From positions 372,001 through 436,000 of the forward strand of contig CBDEUC010000001.1 in the NCBI GenBank assembly GCA_965243105.1: DNA of 64,000 nucleotides, read 5' to 3'. The position numbers were made by a program, and so were the translations under genes. The stretch is from WLWS01 sp965243105 (GTDB lineage: Bacteria; Pseudomonadota; Gammaproteobacteria; Eutrophobiales; Eutrophobiaceae). The notes below the pieces were generated by a model. The model worked only from the letters and a program-made list of their open reading frames with translations. It was not told where the DNA came from and did no database searches. Below, in pieces: positions 62,801-64,000 of this stretch; within the stretch, counting starts at the first letter, position 1; each line of letters starts with the position of its first letter.

Positions 62801-64000
62801 TAATGTCGGTGCTGATAACTATAACATCGGCGGATTGTTAACCGGCACAATAGTAGACAGCGGCACAGATAACGATATCTACAATATCAGTGGCGGTCTC
62901 ACCGGGCCTGGCACACTGACCGATGCCGGTGGCAACAACACGCTGACATTTTCAAGTACTGTTGCCGGAGCGGTCACCACCGGTGCCGGTAACGACACGT
63001 TTAATCACAATGCGGGTAGCCAGTTAAATGGTGGCGTGACACCGGGTGGTGGTTCCAATATCCACAACTTTAATGGCGGTACCGTCACCACGATGACAAT
63101 CAATGGTGACGACACCATCAACCACCAGAACGGCGTTTCTTTCGCTAACAACATCATCGGCTCCGGCTCAGTGACTTTCCCCAACGATACGGGTAACGCC
63201 ACCTCCGACCTGACAATTGGTCCCGGCGGATTGTTGTTGCCGACAATGACGGGATTTGCTGGCGACCTGTACATCGGTGGCGCCATCACACCTGCGGGTA
63301 ACCCACTTGATGGCAACAAGCAGCTCTTTGTCGGTGCAGCTAACCTGGATGTTAATGCACGTATCCTGACCAATGGTAATATCACCCTGATTGGTGAGCA
63401 GGTTAACCTGCTGCAACTGGGAGATTTCAACAATCCGTCAATCAGCGCAGGTGGCCAGGGTGGTTCCCAGGTGGCAATTATTGCGACCGGGGCGGATGCC
63501 CAGGAAGGCGGGTTTATTGATGCGCCTAATCCGGCTTTTGCCATAGAAGGCGGCAGGGCTTACTTGCTGGCGACGGGTAACGTGACCAATGGTCAGAACA
63601 TTGAAATCAATATTGCCGGCGGGGAATTCGTACTCGCCATCGCCGATGGTGCACAGGCTCCACAGTTTGCGTCTCTTGATGCCACGGTTATTGATGGTAA
63701 CCAGGACGACGCGGATTTTCTGAATAATACCCTTGTCAACTTCGGCTTCGCTAATTTCGGTATACCTAATGTCGGTGTCAATTTCGGCCTGGCCAACTTC
63801 AACGTCAATGCTTCCACCTTCGCTTTTGCCAACGAGCAGGTTGGCCTGGCACAGGTTGCCTTTATCGACGTGGGTCTGTTTGAAGAGGACCTGACACTCT
63901 ACGGTGTTATCGGTACCGGTATGGCCCTTGCCCTTGCCCAGTGTGAAGAGGTTGAAGGTTGTGCCCCGGATATCTCCGAGGCTGAGCTTGATGAGCTGAT
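38889..64000 (+). CDS. Giant TpsA exoprotein (filamentous haemagglutinin-like), incomplete at 3' end
   Basis: The frame opens at ATG 38889 and was in frame and stop-free at every point I translated (near 41.5, 45, 47.3, 48.8, 52.1, 55.1, 56.3, 57.2 and 60.1 kb, and continuously from about 62.0 to 64.0 kb). That gives at least 8370 codons; no stop is reached. A long basic N-region (GRKGRKAGEPGFGLRPLARY) precedes the hydrophobic core and cleavage near VMA-GPTGGQ (residue 48). The TPS secretion domain follows (TTVINQQTHNLAIDWQTFNI, VFLVNPNGVFFGKDASLSVG). Then come thousands of residues of Asp/Gly/Thr/Ala/Asn-rich beta repeats predicting a long beta-helix. From about 62.0 kb the pattern changes (GLGGNDTYSV), then becomes less repetitive and ends with a Cys pair (AQCEEVEGCAPD). 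It is probably a surface adhesin exported by the adjacent TpsB. Many long opposite-strand frames here are artefacts. Confidence 0.92.
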   Translation, partial: MTGQHSGSDGRKGRKAGEPGFGLRPLARYIRQASLPAGLMLSAGAVMAGPTGGQVTGGQGNIARPDASTTVINQQTHNLAIDWQTFNIGKNELVQFNQPSRNANALNRILDQSPSQILGSLRANGNVFLVNPNGVFFGKDASLSVGSLTASGLDINTQDFMQGNYNFEMPDGGEGGLVVNQGLIEAATGGSVNLIGGGVRNEGVILATAGQVNLVAGRKVTMDFDGDGLIQFAVDEAILQNVHDLDNAVSNTGEISADGGSVLMQGKAARDVFSNVVNNEGVIKAGRIENSGGQIRLVASGDSNSLINTGTLDASGSGGDGGTINIYAEDIAQVSGDSLVDASSSNGNGGTIHILGDRVGLLDNATVDASGTSGGGEVLLGGDYQGKNADIKNARVSFVGADASINADAVVDGNAGKVIVWADHTTRFNGDISATGGSEGGDGGLVEVSGKELLDFNGAVDTTAANGEIGTLLLDPKNIIIDDTGANTPALTGTNNDDGNADIYAFDEGDGATGSDFNSVIDPTVLDGVGATVFLQANNDITVTDAINLTTASAGLNLEAGRSVLVNNDITTNDGAVSITANATQGAGVVDAERDAGNAEINMLDGVTIDAGTADIALVIDTGPTTNNDAGDITVANLNTTGDVLIQNNDDTDGASVKATASSTITAGTVAIDIANAANTTGTIGNSAGNAINLAVSNFEARTQGGEIFVDTADTTIGGANLGTLTGIESNGGKIDILDSGTLTVSDTVTSGGGDVILAADTAISIGANVDTTAGTGGKIELDPTGQLTLKANLLTDGGDVLVDNASSIVLDVADVTIDTETGDDTIAGFVDLNAPVVSNGEGAFGLTINTTSTAGDNDVFLSDVGQGTTTDHLRFLNIDAGTASIFLFGDITTSDNGAGSGDVTFVAANTILGNDLTIRTTGGDADFSGTILSGDGVDNWDLLIDTDDENAATAEGDAFVAGAGNNGGSFLGNLQIQTQGLGAVGSLTLIDDIGGAPTFLVEGDLNFGFPAGTIITGDTILDTNADNLGASGQFNIQNDPFSANAPGFSVTVDTSSLDGAGGFIRFGGADNSAGDFLSNLIVDSRGATSDGTIVGSGSTFAVDGGATASIVIAGSFELGTDVTFDTNATASTDAGFVDLSNATISVDDTFTSGPKDLIIDTSATSGASQAGGAVMLGAFNDAGGFFVNDLSIDTSEAGAGAAGDLHLAGDIFLDDDAAGGGTAPVFTLTGVQQVILDNSVTIDTEQGDDADAGGIALAGDTVSAAVAGAGLVIDTSSISNNGASVSLGEFNATAGFSVDSLDVIATGGAANISIDPGAGLVVENNIDLEAATDIYLDDGALATNSGDIFLDAGQDILDNDGGTNVSLTPGSGKLDLTAGRNIGATGAGHIDIAAGVTDLTLEAGGSFFVNGATTALSSLTTIVDAGNAAATDTYSLTGFANSVGTFLTDSTNDLLVSGLVSGTALNVTVAELTGDIILGDDSTAAAVDVSASGGDVSIIAIAGSIFDQDDSTADNSPAKANIFTLDPNVVSLSAGQGGIGTSGGAHEDIDVDGTDNLSITSLVTANVEQTGGDGTVDLLSFNVDPVNGTVDINFTGNSGDLVIDIDESAGAGITTVNTVTNDFIGGGAPATDFEFSLFSITGDIRVLTGAILDLDSGGDGGADVTLSTDGGSITLEDNAIDAGGSNVTIFGDTFVTLGDAAITTDGAGTVTVVADGGAINEGTNNTNNNIIADGAIFLQGAGIGTTSALDVTHNGGGAVNLNLNRENAGDFNINSTGATTLNSFNSSATGSTTISANSPITVAVDLIQAGDITLHATEDAGTAAGDDLTVNAGITVRSTAGDVILRAGDQIDLLAGAAVDTTGGLGTVELSSNFGDNDIGTIGVAASDISLADNVTITSAALAADAVTFSSPDLVIDTTGGTDISATGLGGGVRLFTDDGTTDIYIGNTSGAADFEVTDAELALISDLDVLTIGQSGTQSGTVTIETVLSPVTDAAIIVNADSGAGGIVLDDGAGATTNALATGGSGDVTLNAGTGGITAVEATSNDDAEIITAGTVTLNSDGVVGSSTNRIEFVAGQTDVNVATTGAGDNVFLNGIGDLTLGTLTTVDGNIDVITDAGGFILELQGNISSSGGNIVLAASDDVQSFSAVTVNSGAGTLTVEADSDADGAGILDWQGTLLTSANTTASAVTLIASDINLIGAVSATGGTSATINIHNADATATMDIGGAGGATGINLGDAELASLTDYVTLVIGESGVQSGSIEIVTVTNPVTAGNLEINTTGSITLNDEDSSTALDAGSGNLALNASAGSILASNGGNDTNGIAEIATTGASVSLNASQAIGSLTDTLEFADNASSTQQVVSVTGSPTFSVYLNGLGTLTLADVLSGSDLTVNTANTLNLTDTISIIGANDVYITTSAGGVNQSAGGIIADSLGVVGTGTFNFGVANDINTLAANVTGALTFTEANALSLDTVGAVSDVSATTNLTLNAGGAVTQAGANGEIFANGLELLGAGPYTLTQAGNDVNQFAANTTGNVSFRDADNFAIGSVGATNGINTTNNDVSLEIGSGTVTQSQVIGAGSGVAGLELLGAGSYTLTNVSNSISSLAGNITGDLSLVNDGALSINTVNTVGLTANSATITANSPLTFSQDVNVASTSTFTAGNDNTMTGDNVTFQDGVTVTLTAATNEALTFNAGDGISFDTTTVDSIVTAGGGTHQVNLNAGLDGTGGGDTDEGSITQTGANEAVVTDNLVITSGDGVGAAGTALQTDVSTLDVTNATTGANGVINITNATALTVLNATQTTDADAADITLTATTGDIEIDTITTGGTAGDVTLNAVAGSITDADTNSTITADDLIMDATGAIGVITTNRINTTANTISAQTSAAGDIAINDSSAVQFGDSGGIGDISTFDGAIELISNGTATVEVVTAGDNGADETHDVSITSTTGSILLGNGAGSGAITSDNDVTLSATAGAVSDNTGGANLIVANTGTGLLTISSDTGIGSGNAIETNVTTVNLTNTTSGAVEIANATALTVQSLSQAAGAGDVNVSSTTGDIVIDNGGITANDNNVLVTATAGGIDDTSVDNTAQITTTGSVSLTASTSIGATDAVDVASTGNLTLDANDDIRVRGDGGSLPDLAITLDPAGAPTVAITNFSNLTSTFDTTGGNLDLTLDSSTAANLTVSTDTGNITVTSFDTTGAGNLSVTSTAGDVTIADDGINTGSGDVTVIAGMNVRDGNIAVDDDTLVTAALANIETDGGTVTITANGGRIGDSNDDGIVDANEDIDIFDATPGATFSNLNATSSLDVVQIQNNATEFGDLTFSFAPDSNLVAYSILGSGGAGFTASNGAATNPLNITFDNNGTTANLDVTATDGDIELAAGAITNIGSGNVTLTAAAGTINEAVNDDAGVINTEIDTDGIITLNAQDGIGTGSALDVSEGAGAAGFNLVINNTTSGNINVRGNGATTLTGFTNTGTGTTSLTASSPLTISVDVIQAGDITLTALEGSGADLDDLTVTAGTTVRSTGTGALQGSVLLQAGDDIILGDGATVETISADTDKTVVLNAGDDGTNADDDNDGGITIADNVTINNTSSTAVNSITFKSIDDINIDTTGGTSVTAQGAGGGIRIYTDGQGAAADGTRTIEIGGGTANVNLTDAEIALFTDFENLTIGESGVQSADVTLTTFTSPVTNATIIVNADSGAGSIILDDGGAGTAIDSGGTGAITLVAGTGGIDATNATSGTNAEIETTGTITLTSGGAIGSSTNRIEFNALQNDINVTNAPGGVFFNGIGDLSLATITTGGGDLDVTVAAGANSLTSGGVVTLGTGGVTYTADEIEITAAMSGSGSAVFQTATTSQDIDIAGAGGSGALDLTAAELSNLANGFSDITIGSATGTGAITVAAVSFQDPITIVSGAGAGSITTSGQITGTDDSSVTLNSGSGGIDLGANIDTTAATSSGGITLSDAAVLSADVILTTGSGGAILTNAINADDASAVATDRALTLTTTGTVTTGDLGNAANGELEGGVIISGSTINLGSITTSANTGGNDGGDAAGGVMVTGTSNVTIGSPIIAIGDGVGAGGGITLDADSDGDSAGADTLSVNSITTNSGTGTGGNIFLNDNGTTQAVIDLNAGLTSTGGTSGGNVVLGTNTNLISDIVISTGAANAGNITFDAAVDADTAGTESLTLTAGTGTVVMTGLVGATNALNNFLVSSSDVTTLTSNVQANDIDVTAATDLNLAATTYTALTGDAEFRGPVNLTQAGGTTTINTSAGGGNIVFTATVDDDAAGDTNLSLNSGAGNVAITGATGGTTAIGGFLVSASAQADVASISVDDTVGNGNIAITSAAINLNGPAYDSTGSGSITFTGPTVLTQANTVMSTAGGVGNDITFTSTLDGTTNFVEGLQLTAGGASIDFQGGVGQTVDLGDVDIVSALNVTTAAAGFNANTFLQQAGTGTTTIGGTLLTEAVGGIDITSDTITINALLDTQTAGNAGTVTLNADTNALTLDANGDINSDGAVDLTGAGGISTAGDVTASDAAITYNSATTLTGAVVADAGNGTITLDGTVDGNFDLTLNTTGTTDINGIIGGTTEIASLTTNAGGTTEIGADISVNAGGIDINDNVDLTASVALSTIATGGIDFAGTVDGAFNLTLDDDGAGTVFTGAVGGTTPIGTGTGAAITINSSASTEFVSTVDTASGIVQAVAAGDVTFRQDATIGAGDTGSTFNENVVLDGLIFSADNTVAFGTAATDTVTLSGGDVTLTTTGAGDTLTVNSIVDGGVDLILNTADAAQFNAAVGGGTSIGDGTGAAITINSTGTTEFVGTVDTTSGIVQAVAAGDVTFRQDATIGAGDTGSTFNENIVLDGLIFSAGNTVVFGTAATDTVTLSGGDVTLTTTGAGDTLTVNSIVDGGVDLILNTADAAQFNAAVGGGTPIGDATGAAITINSTGTTEFVSTVQTDSGIAQADGAGTLTFRDDVTIGAGDTDTTLDADVVLDGLTLDAQGAVTIGNAGGDSLTISTALVTIDTVTNNSAVDINSATTLGADLTVNAGAGQIDVDGTVNGANDLILNTTGDVNTTAIIGGTTPLLSVDIDGATVSVFDINTSGGNIDVNGTTLVNLDGGNYITTASGDIIFTGDVVLNQAGGTINVTTAQSGADDVTFNDNIDDDSTGDTILSVTGDTVTFGVDAGGTEDVGGTTPIGGLVVVSSGTTSFNDSIFTDGSGGAGNGDVDLTAVTTLNFADSNTRTIDTDATGGGTAGSVTFGSAINDGNVDLVIDTTSAAGTDNFVTFAAGTSVTSLQSLDINAGAVNVPGTVTTTGTGTVTITNSALLDIAVAADFNLTGAFTQDGAGAVETAGNITTTDDAISFMGAVTQTDDHAVAYNTGAGAGDVTFMSTLDGEGTDFTENVTITAGGGSVDFQAGVGQSVDLGDVDIVSALNVTTAAAGFNANTFRQQAGTGTTTVNGAMLANAAGGIDITSDTITINALLDTATAAAGGTVTLNADTNALTLDANGDINSDGAVDLTGVGGISTAGDVTTTNDAVTYNSATTLTGNILINTGAGAGTVTFANTLEGTTNDTETLGITAGTGAIDFDNTVGAATSLGAITITSAGNTTADNTIDAASVTQVAGSGTTQFDGAVTATVGNIDVTSDTINVNALLDTATAAAGGTVTLNADTNALTLDANGDINSDGAVDLTGVGGISTAGDVTTTNDAVTYNSATTLTGNILINTGAGAGTVTFANTLEGTTNDTETLGITAGTGAIDFDNTVGAATSLGAITITSAGNTTADNTIDAASVTQVAGSGTTQFDGAVTATVGNIDVTSDTINVNALLDTATAAAGGTVTLNADTNALTLDANGDINSDGAVDLTGVGGISTAGDVTTTNDAVTYNSATTLTGNILINTGAGAGTVTFANTLEGTTNDTETLGITAGTGAIDFDNTVGAATSLGAITITSAGATTADNTIDAASLAQTAGSGLTTLTGVVTTTTGGIDINSDTILVSGGLDTTAAAGAGSVALTGTSGTTLDANITTAGGTITIDGAGAVTVGTNLTLDSTNSGATAAGADITLTSGAIDADTDGTRSFTLDAGTGGTINVTADIGATGTTTNNFSAFTVENAIQANLAAVNTDGGDINVGNSSDVTTINVNGVLFTDGAAGGTFQMNGGGITLNAAPVVGANNIILNGGGLDAIVGADITSSGSITISAVRDVIVRTGVTIDTTGSAAADINLLADNDGAGVGDGVGGVVLEGTAAVTAGNDALLEGSDVFGDNGTGNVSGGVDTSDESVFLDTGSTVSAANAGSVTLRSDVTNSPDAANRSGITINGAVSTAGGGGAVTVQAFDDINMGAASSIASNGDNITLTADSNSSNGGDFTMVEGATVNSGAGTIDIDSDGLTVVSGITSDNATASAVNITTVSGNIRDAGDVSASDITLTDAAGVLTLVSQFGIGFTGPNGGDADAALEIIASTIDASVNTNNNINIDSLGGTAAATGAVNFDDIQVSGGGDNINLTAVTATTLTNLDTANGTITVAVTGADLLATDVATGTNNTIDLSTVTTGDVTVGSVTAGTGQVDITSAGDIDSAADDGVADISAGTINLVATVGGIGNTAPLDVSASTQLNADTTADNTAIVIDSIGNLPVGLVTTGGGGDVTLDSTGNITAVDNGVADVVGDTVNLVAAAGGIGVGAGNTVDVSAGTALNADTDAGDNANILIDSIGDLVIGLVDAGVAGGDVTLDSTGAIDSLNDDGTADIEGSTINLVAAVGGIGTGSIVEVTAATELNADTDAGDNGNIVIDSIGDLIIGLVDAGVAGGNVILVSTGAIDSTTDNGVADVEGSGVSLTAAVGGIGTTSTVDVTAATSLNADTDAGDDGDILIDSIGDLIIDLVDAGAAGGNVTLDSTGAIDSLADDGTADVEGSTINLIADAGGIGNSSIVEVTAATQLNADSSNDNSNLLVDSIGALPLGLANAGGGDITIDATGAITDANAGTDNLVGDLATLTAAGGIGAAANEIESDINSIDATTSAAGDIVIDEADGIDLVNLDSNNGDIIIETLAAGAIDVDTIIDQTGTNTVSLTTANGDIDDVGADSTITVGGAGAIVMVAGGTGGGIGISNAINTNTAGGATFNLTTNGTAAAGDINIVESTSTNTSQFTITTAATAQTVTLTALDWTTGGALGDAADDLTLISSGGGITDGTATLTANVLTLDVSATGGAAIGATGAGAIDTAAVTLNADASNGAGGIYIAETDALTIGTGDLDTGTGDLELTTNGLLNDAGAAAVVSVGGTSILEAGAANNIALDSPTNDFVGVVTVNNSNSVTLDDDNNITFGAVTAGTNFNVDAGGIIQLGGAATVGGNLDLDTTANGTAAGADINDNAGAGSVTVTGTSILDAGTGGSISLVNAANDFDDDDSGDQVNVTNGVNLAIVDTDNLTFGGVNLTGNADVDTTGDVVFDGAFDAQDLDVNTAAAGTITDSGTGVLDINGTTTLNAGAANNIILDRPTNDFTGDVTVTAANQLSVDDTNALSFGAVTSNALTNIDAGGVVTFNGAFTVNGGGVLNVKSDENGAGGNINATTGTDVITATGNAVFDAGGNDINLLAVTNDFQGLVTINNTNDLNIDDANGINFGNMTVTGNANIDAGGLVDFQNTANITGNLDVTTAGGGDITDSSGSLDVGGTTNLVAAGNAITLDNDTNDFQGDLSASTAGGTTITVHDANSLSVDTINSGTNLTLNIDRGADGVSSLDLSGATLTVGGTAAFDANAAATGSNDTLLATNTANTWTVTGANDGTFNFGGVVGTFTDFVNLTGGTGTDAINISTGSISGNIDGGTGAVNDTLSYAGNAAATITLTGTGTFDGFTGTATDIGGTFDNINTVVGSGNTDTLIGDIAAGGVFTVQAGNDTYVSTNTLSFSAIENLTGDDAGDDTFNINQAHTGNLSGLGGNDTYSVTAALTGDITDTSGNESYTSTAPITGNITDNVGADNYNIGGLLTGTIVDSGTDNDIYNISGGLTGPGTLTDAGGNNTLTFSSTVAGAVTTGAGNDTFNHNAGSQLNGGVTPGGGSNIHNFNGGTVTTMTINGDDTINHQNGVSFANNIIGSGSVTFPNDTGNATSDLTIGPGGLLLPTMTGFAGDLYIGGAITPAGNPLDGNKQLFVGAANLDVNARILTNGNITLIGEQVNLLQLGDFNNPSISAGGQGGSQVAIIATGADAQEGGFIDAPNPAFAIEGGRAYLLATGNVTNGQNIEINIAGGEFVLAIADGAQAPQFASLDATVIDGNQDDADFLNNTLVNFGFANFGIPNVGVNFGLANFNVNASTFAFANEQVGLAQVAFIDVGLFEEDLTLYGVIGTGMALALAQCEEVEGCAPDISEAELDEL
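52981..53766 (+). repeat. 393-bp tandem repeat in tpsA (two copies)
   Basis: Copies begin at 52981 and 53374, each starting CAGGCATTGTCCAGGCGGTA, and are nearly identical over 131 codons with scattered substitutions. A third, more diverged partial copy continues past 53766. The period is a multiple of three, so the frame is kept. Confidence 0.85.
55338..56753 (+). repeat. 516-bp perfect tandem repeat in tpsA (2.7 copies)
   Basis: Units start at 55338, 55854 and 56370 with AATGCCCTGCTGGATACGGC; the first two are full length and appear identical base for base, and the third matches until 56753, where it diverges (GGTAAC against GGTGCA). Each unit encodes 172 residues. A diverged relative lies about 3 kb upstream (52140-52500). 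Perfect identity implies recent duplication or gene conversion, and is a place where short-read assembly could miscount copies. Confidence 0.92.
58590..59780 (+). repeat. 243-bp degenerate tandem repeat in tpsA
   Basis: The marker segment encoding I-D-S-I-G-x-L recurs at 58776, 59019, 59262, 59505 and 59745, so the period is 243, 243, 243 and 240 bp (81 or 80 residues). Units share VDAGVAGGDVTLDSTGAIDS-like sequence but differ at many positions, indicating an older duplication than the 516-bp array. Confidence 0.85.

Noticed and set aside
39315..63832. Many long open frames on the minus strand opposite the giant exoprotein, some of 400-940 codons
   Set aside because: They are Val/Ser/Pro/Ala-rich or Gly/Arg/Thr-rich low-complexity translations with no domain, arise because the + strand repeats avoid codons whose complement is a stop, and duplicate exactly where the + gene repeats. 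The + frame has a secretion signal, a TPS domain and a TpsB partner.

Overview
The window is a chromosomal segment of a gammaproteobacterium. Evidence is the gene order rpsF-rpsR-(membrane protein)-rplI-dnaB-alr-radA, the corB/ypjD/ffh neighbourhood, sdhCDAB next to sdhE-ygfZ, ubiG-gph, and the lipoprotein MlaA. Base composition is moderately GC-rich, apart from one AT-rich insertion near the left end. I cannot name the genus from sequence alone.

Layout. 1-250: start of a DUF885-type lipoprotein gene leaving the window. 465-2609: a small AT-rich insertion at the 3' end of tRNA-Leu(CAG), bounded by a perfect 23-bp direct repeat of the tRNA end; it carries two unrecognised genes, phased GGGACC boxes at both ends, and no recombinase. 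2725-11962: RNase R, RlmB, ribosomal proteins S6/S18/L9 with a membrane protein, DnaB, alanine racemase and RadA, all on the + strand. 11989-19539: CorB, a CcsA/YpjD-like cytochrome assembly protein, aspartate dehydrogenase, Ffh, DsbB, a YheT hydrolase, YgfZ and SdhE. 19549-23912: succinate dehydrogenase (sdhCDAB) with assembly factor SdhAF4 and a YgfX-like protein, and a large structured inverted-repeat element between sdhA and sdhB. 23909-27086: a squalene/phytoene-synthase-like protein, Gph, UbiG and MlaA.

27129-34110 is a four-gene minus-strand operon: a nucleotide cyclase-FHA fusion, a PP2C phosphatase, a 1486-residue Ser/Thr kinase ending in a formylglycine-generating-enzyme-like domain, and a single-pass membrane protein. 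It looks like a self-contained phospho-signalling module, with writer, eraser, pThr reader and a possible cyclic-nucleotide output. It is followed by a secreted parvulin (PpiC) and a small secreted protein with a TonB-box-like segment.

36850-64000 is a two-partner secretion locus: a TpsB (FhaC/ShlB) transporter and one giant TpsA exoprotein. The exoprotein reading frame starts at 38889 and was in frame, with no stop, at every point translated across the interval up to the right edge. That is at least 8370 codons and still incomplete. It contains the haemagglutinin secretion domain and thousands of residues of Asp/Gly/Thr/Ala-rich beta repeats, including 516-bp perfect, 393-bp and 243-bp tandem repeats. 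The many long open frames on the opposite strand of this region are composition shadows.

The items most worth a second look are the recombinase-less tRNA-Leu element, the kinase/phosphatase/FHA-cyclase/FGE operon, and the giant adhesin with recently duplicated modules.
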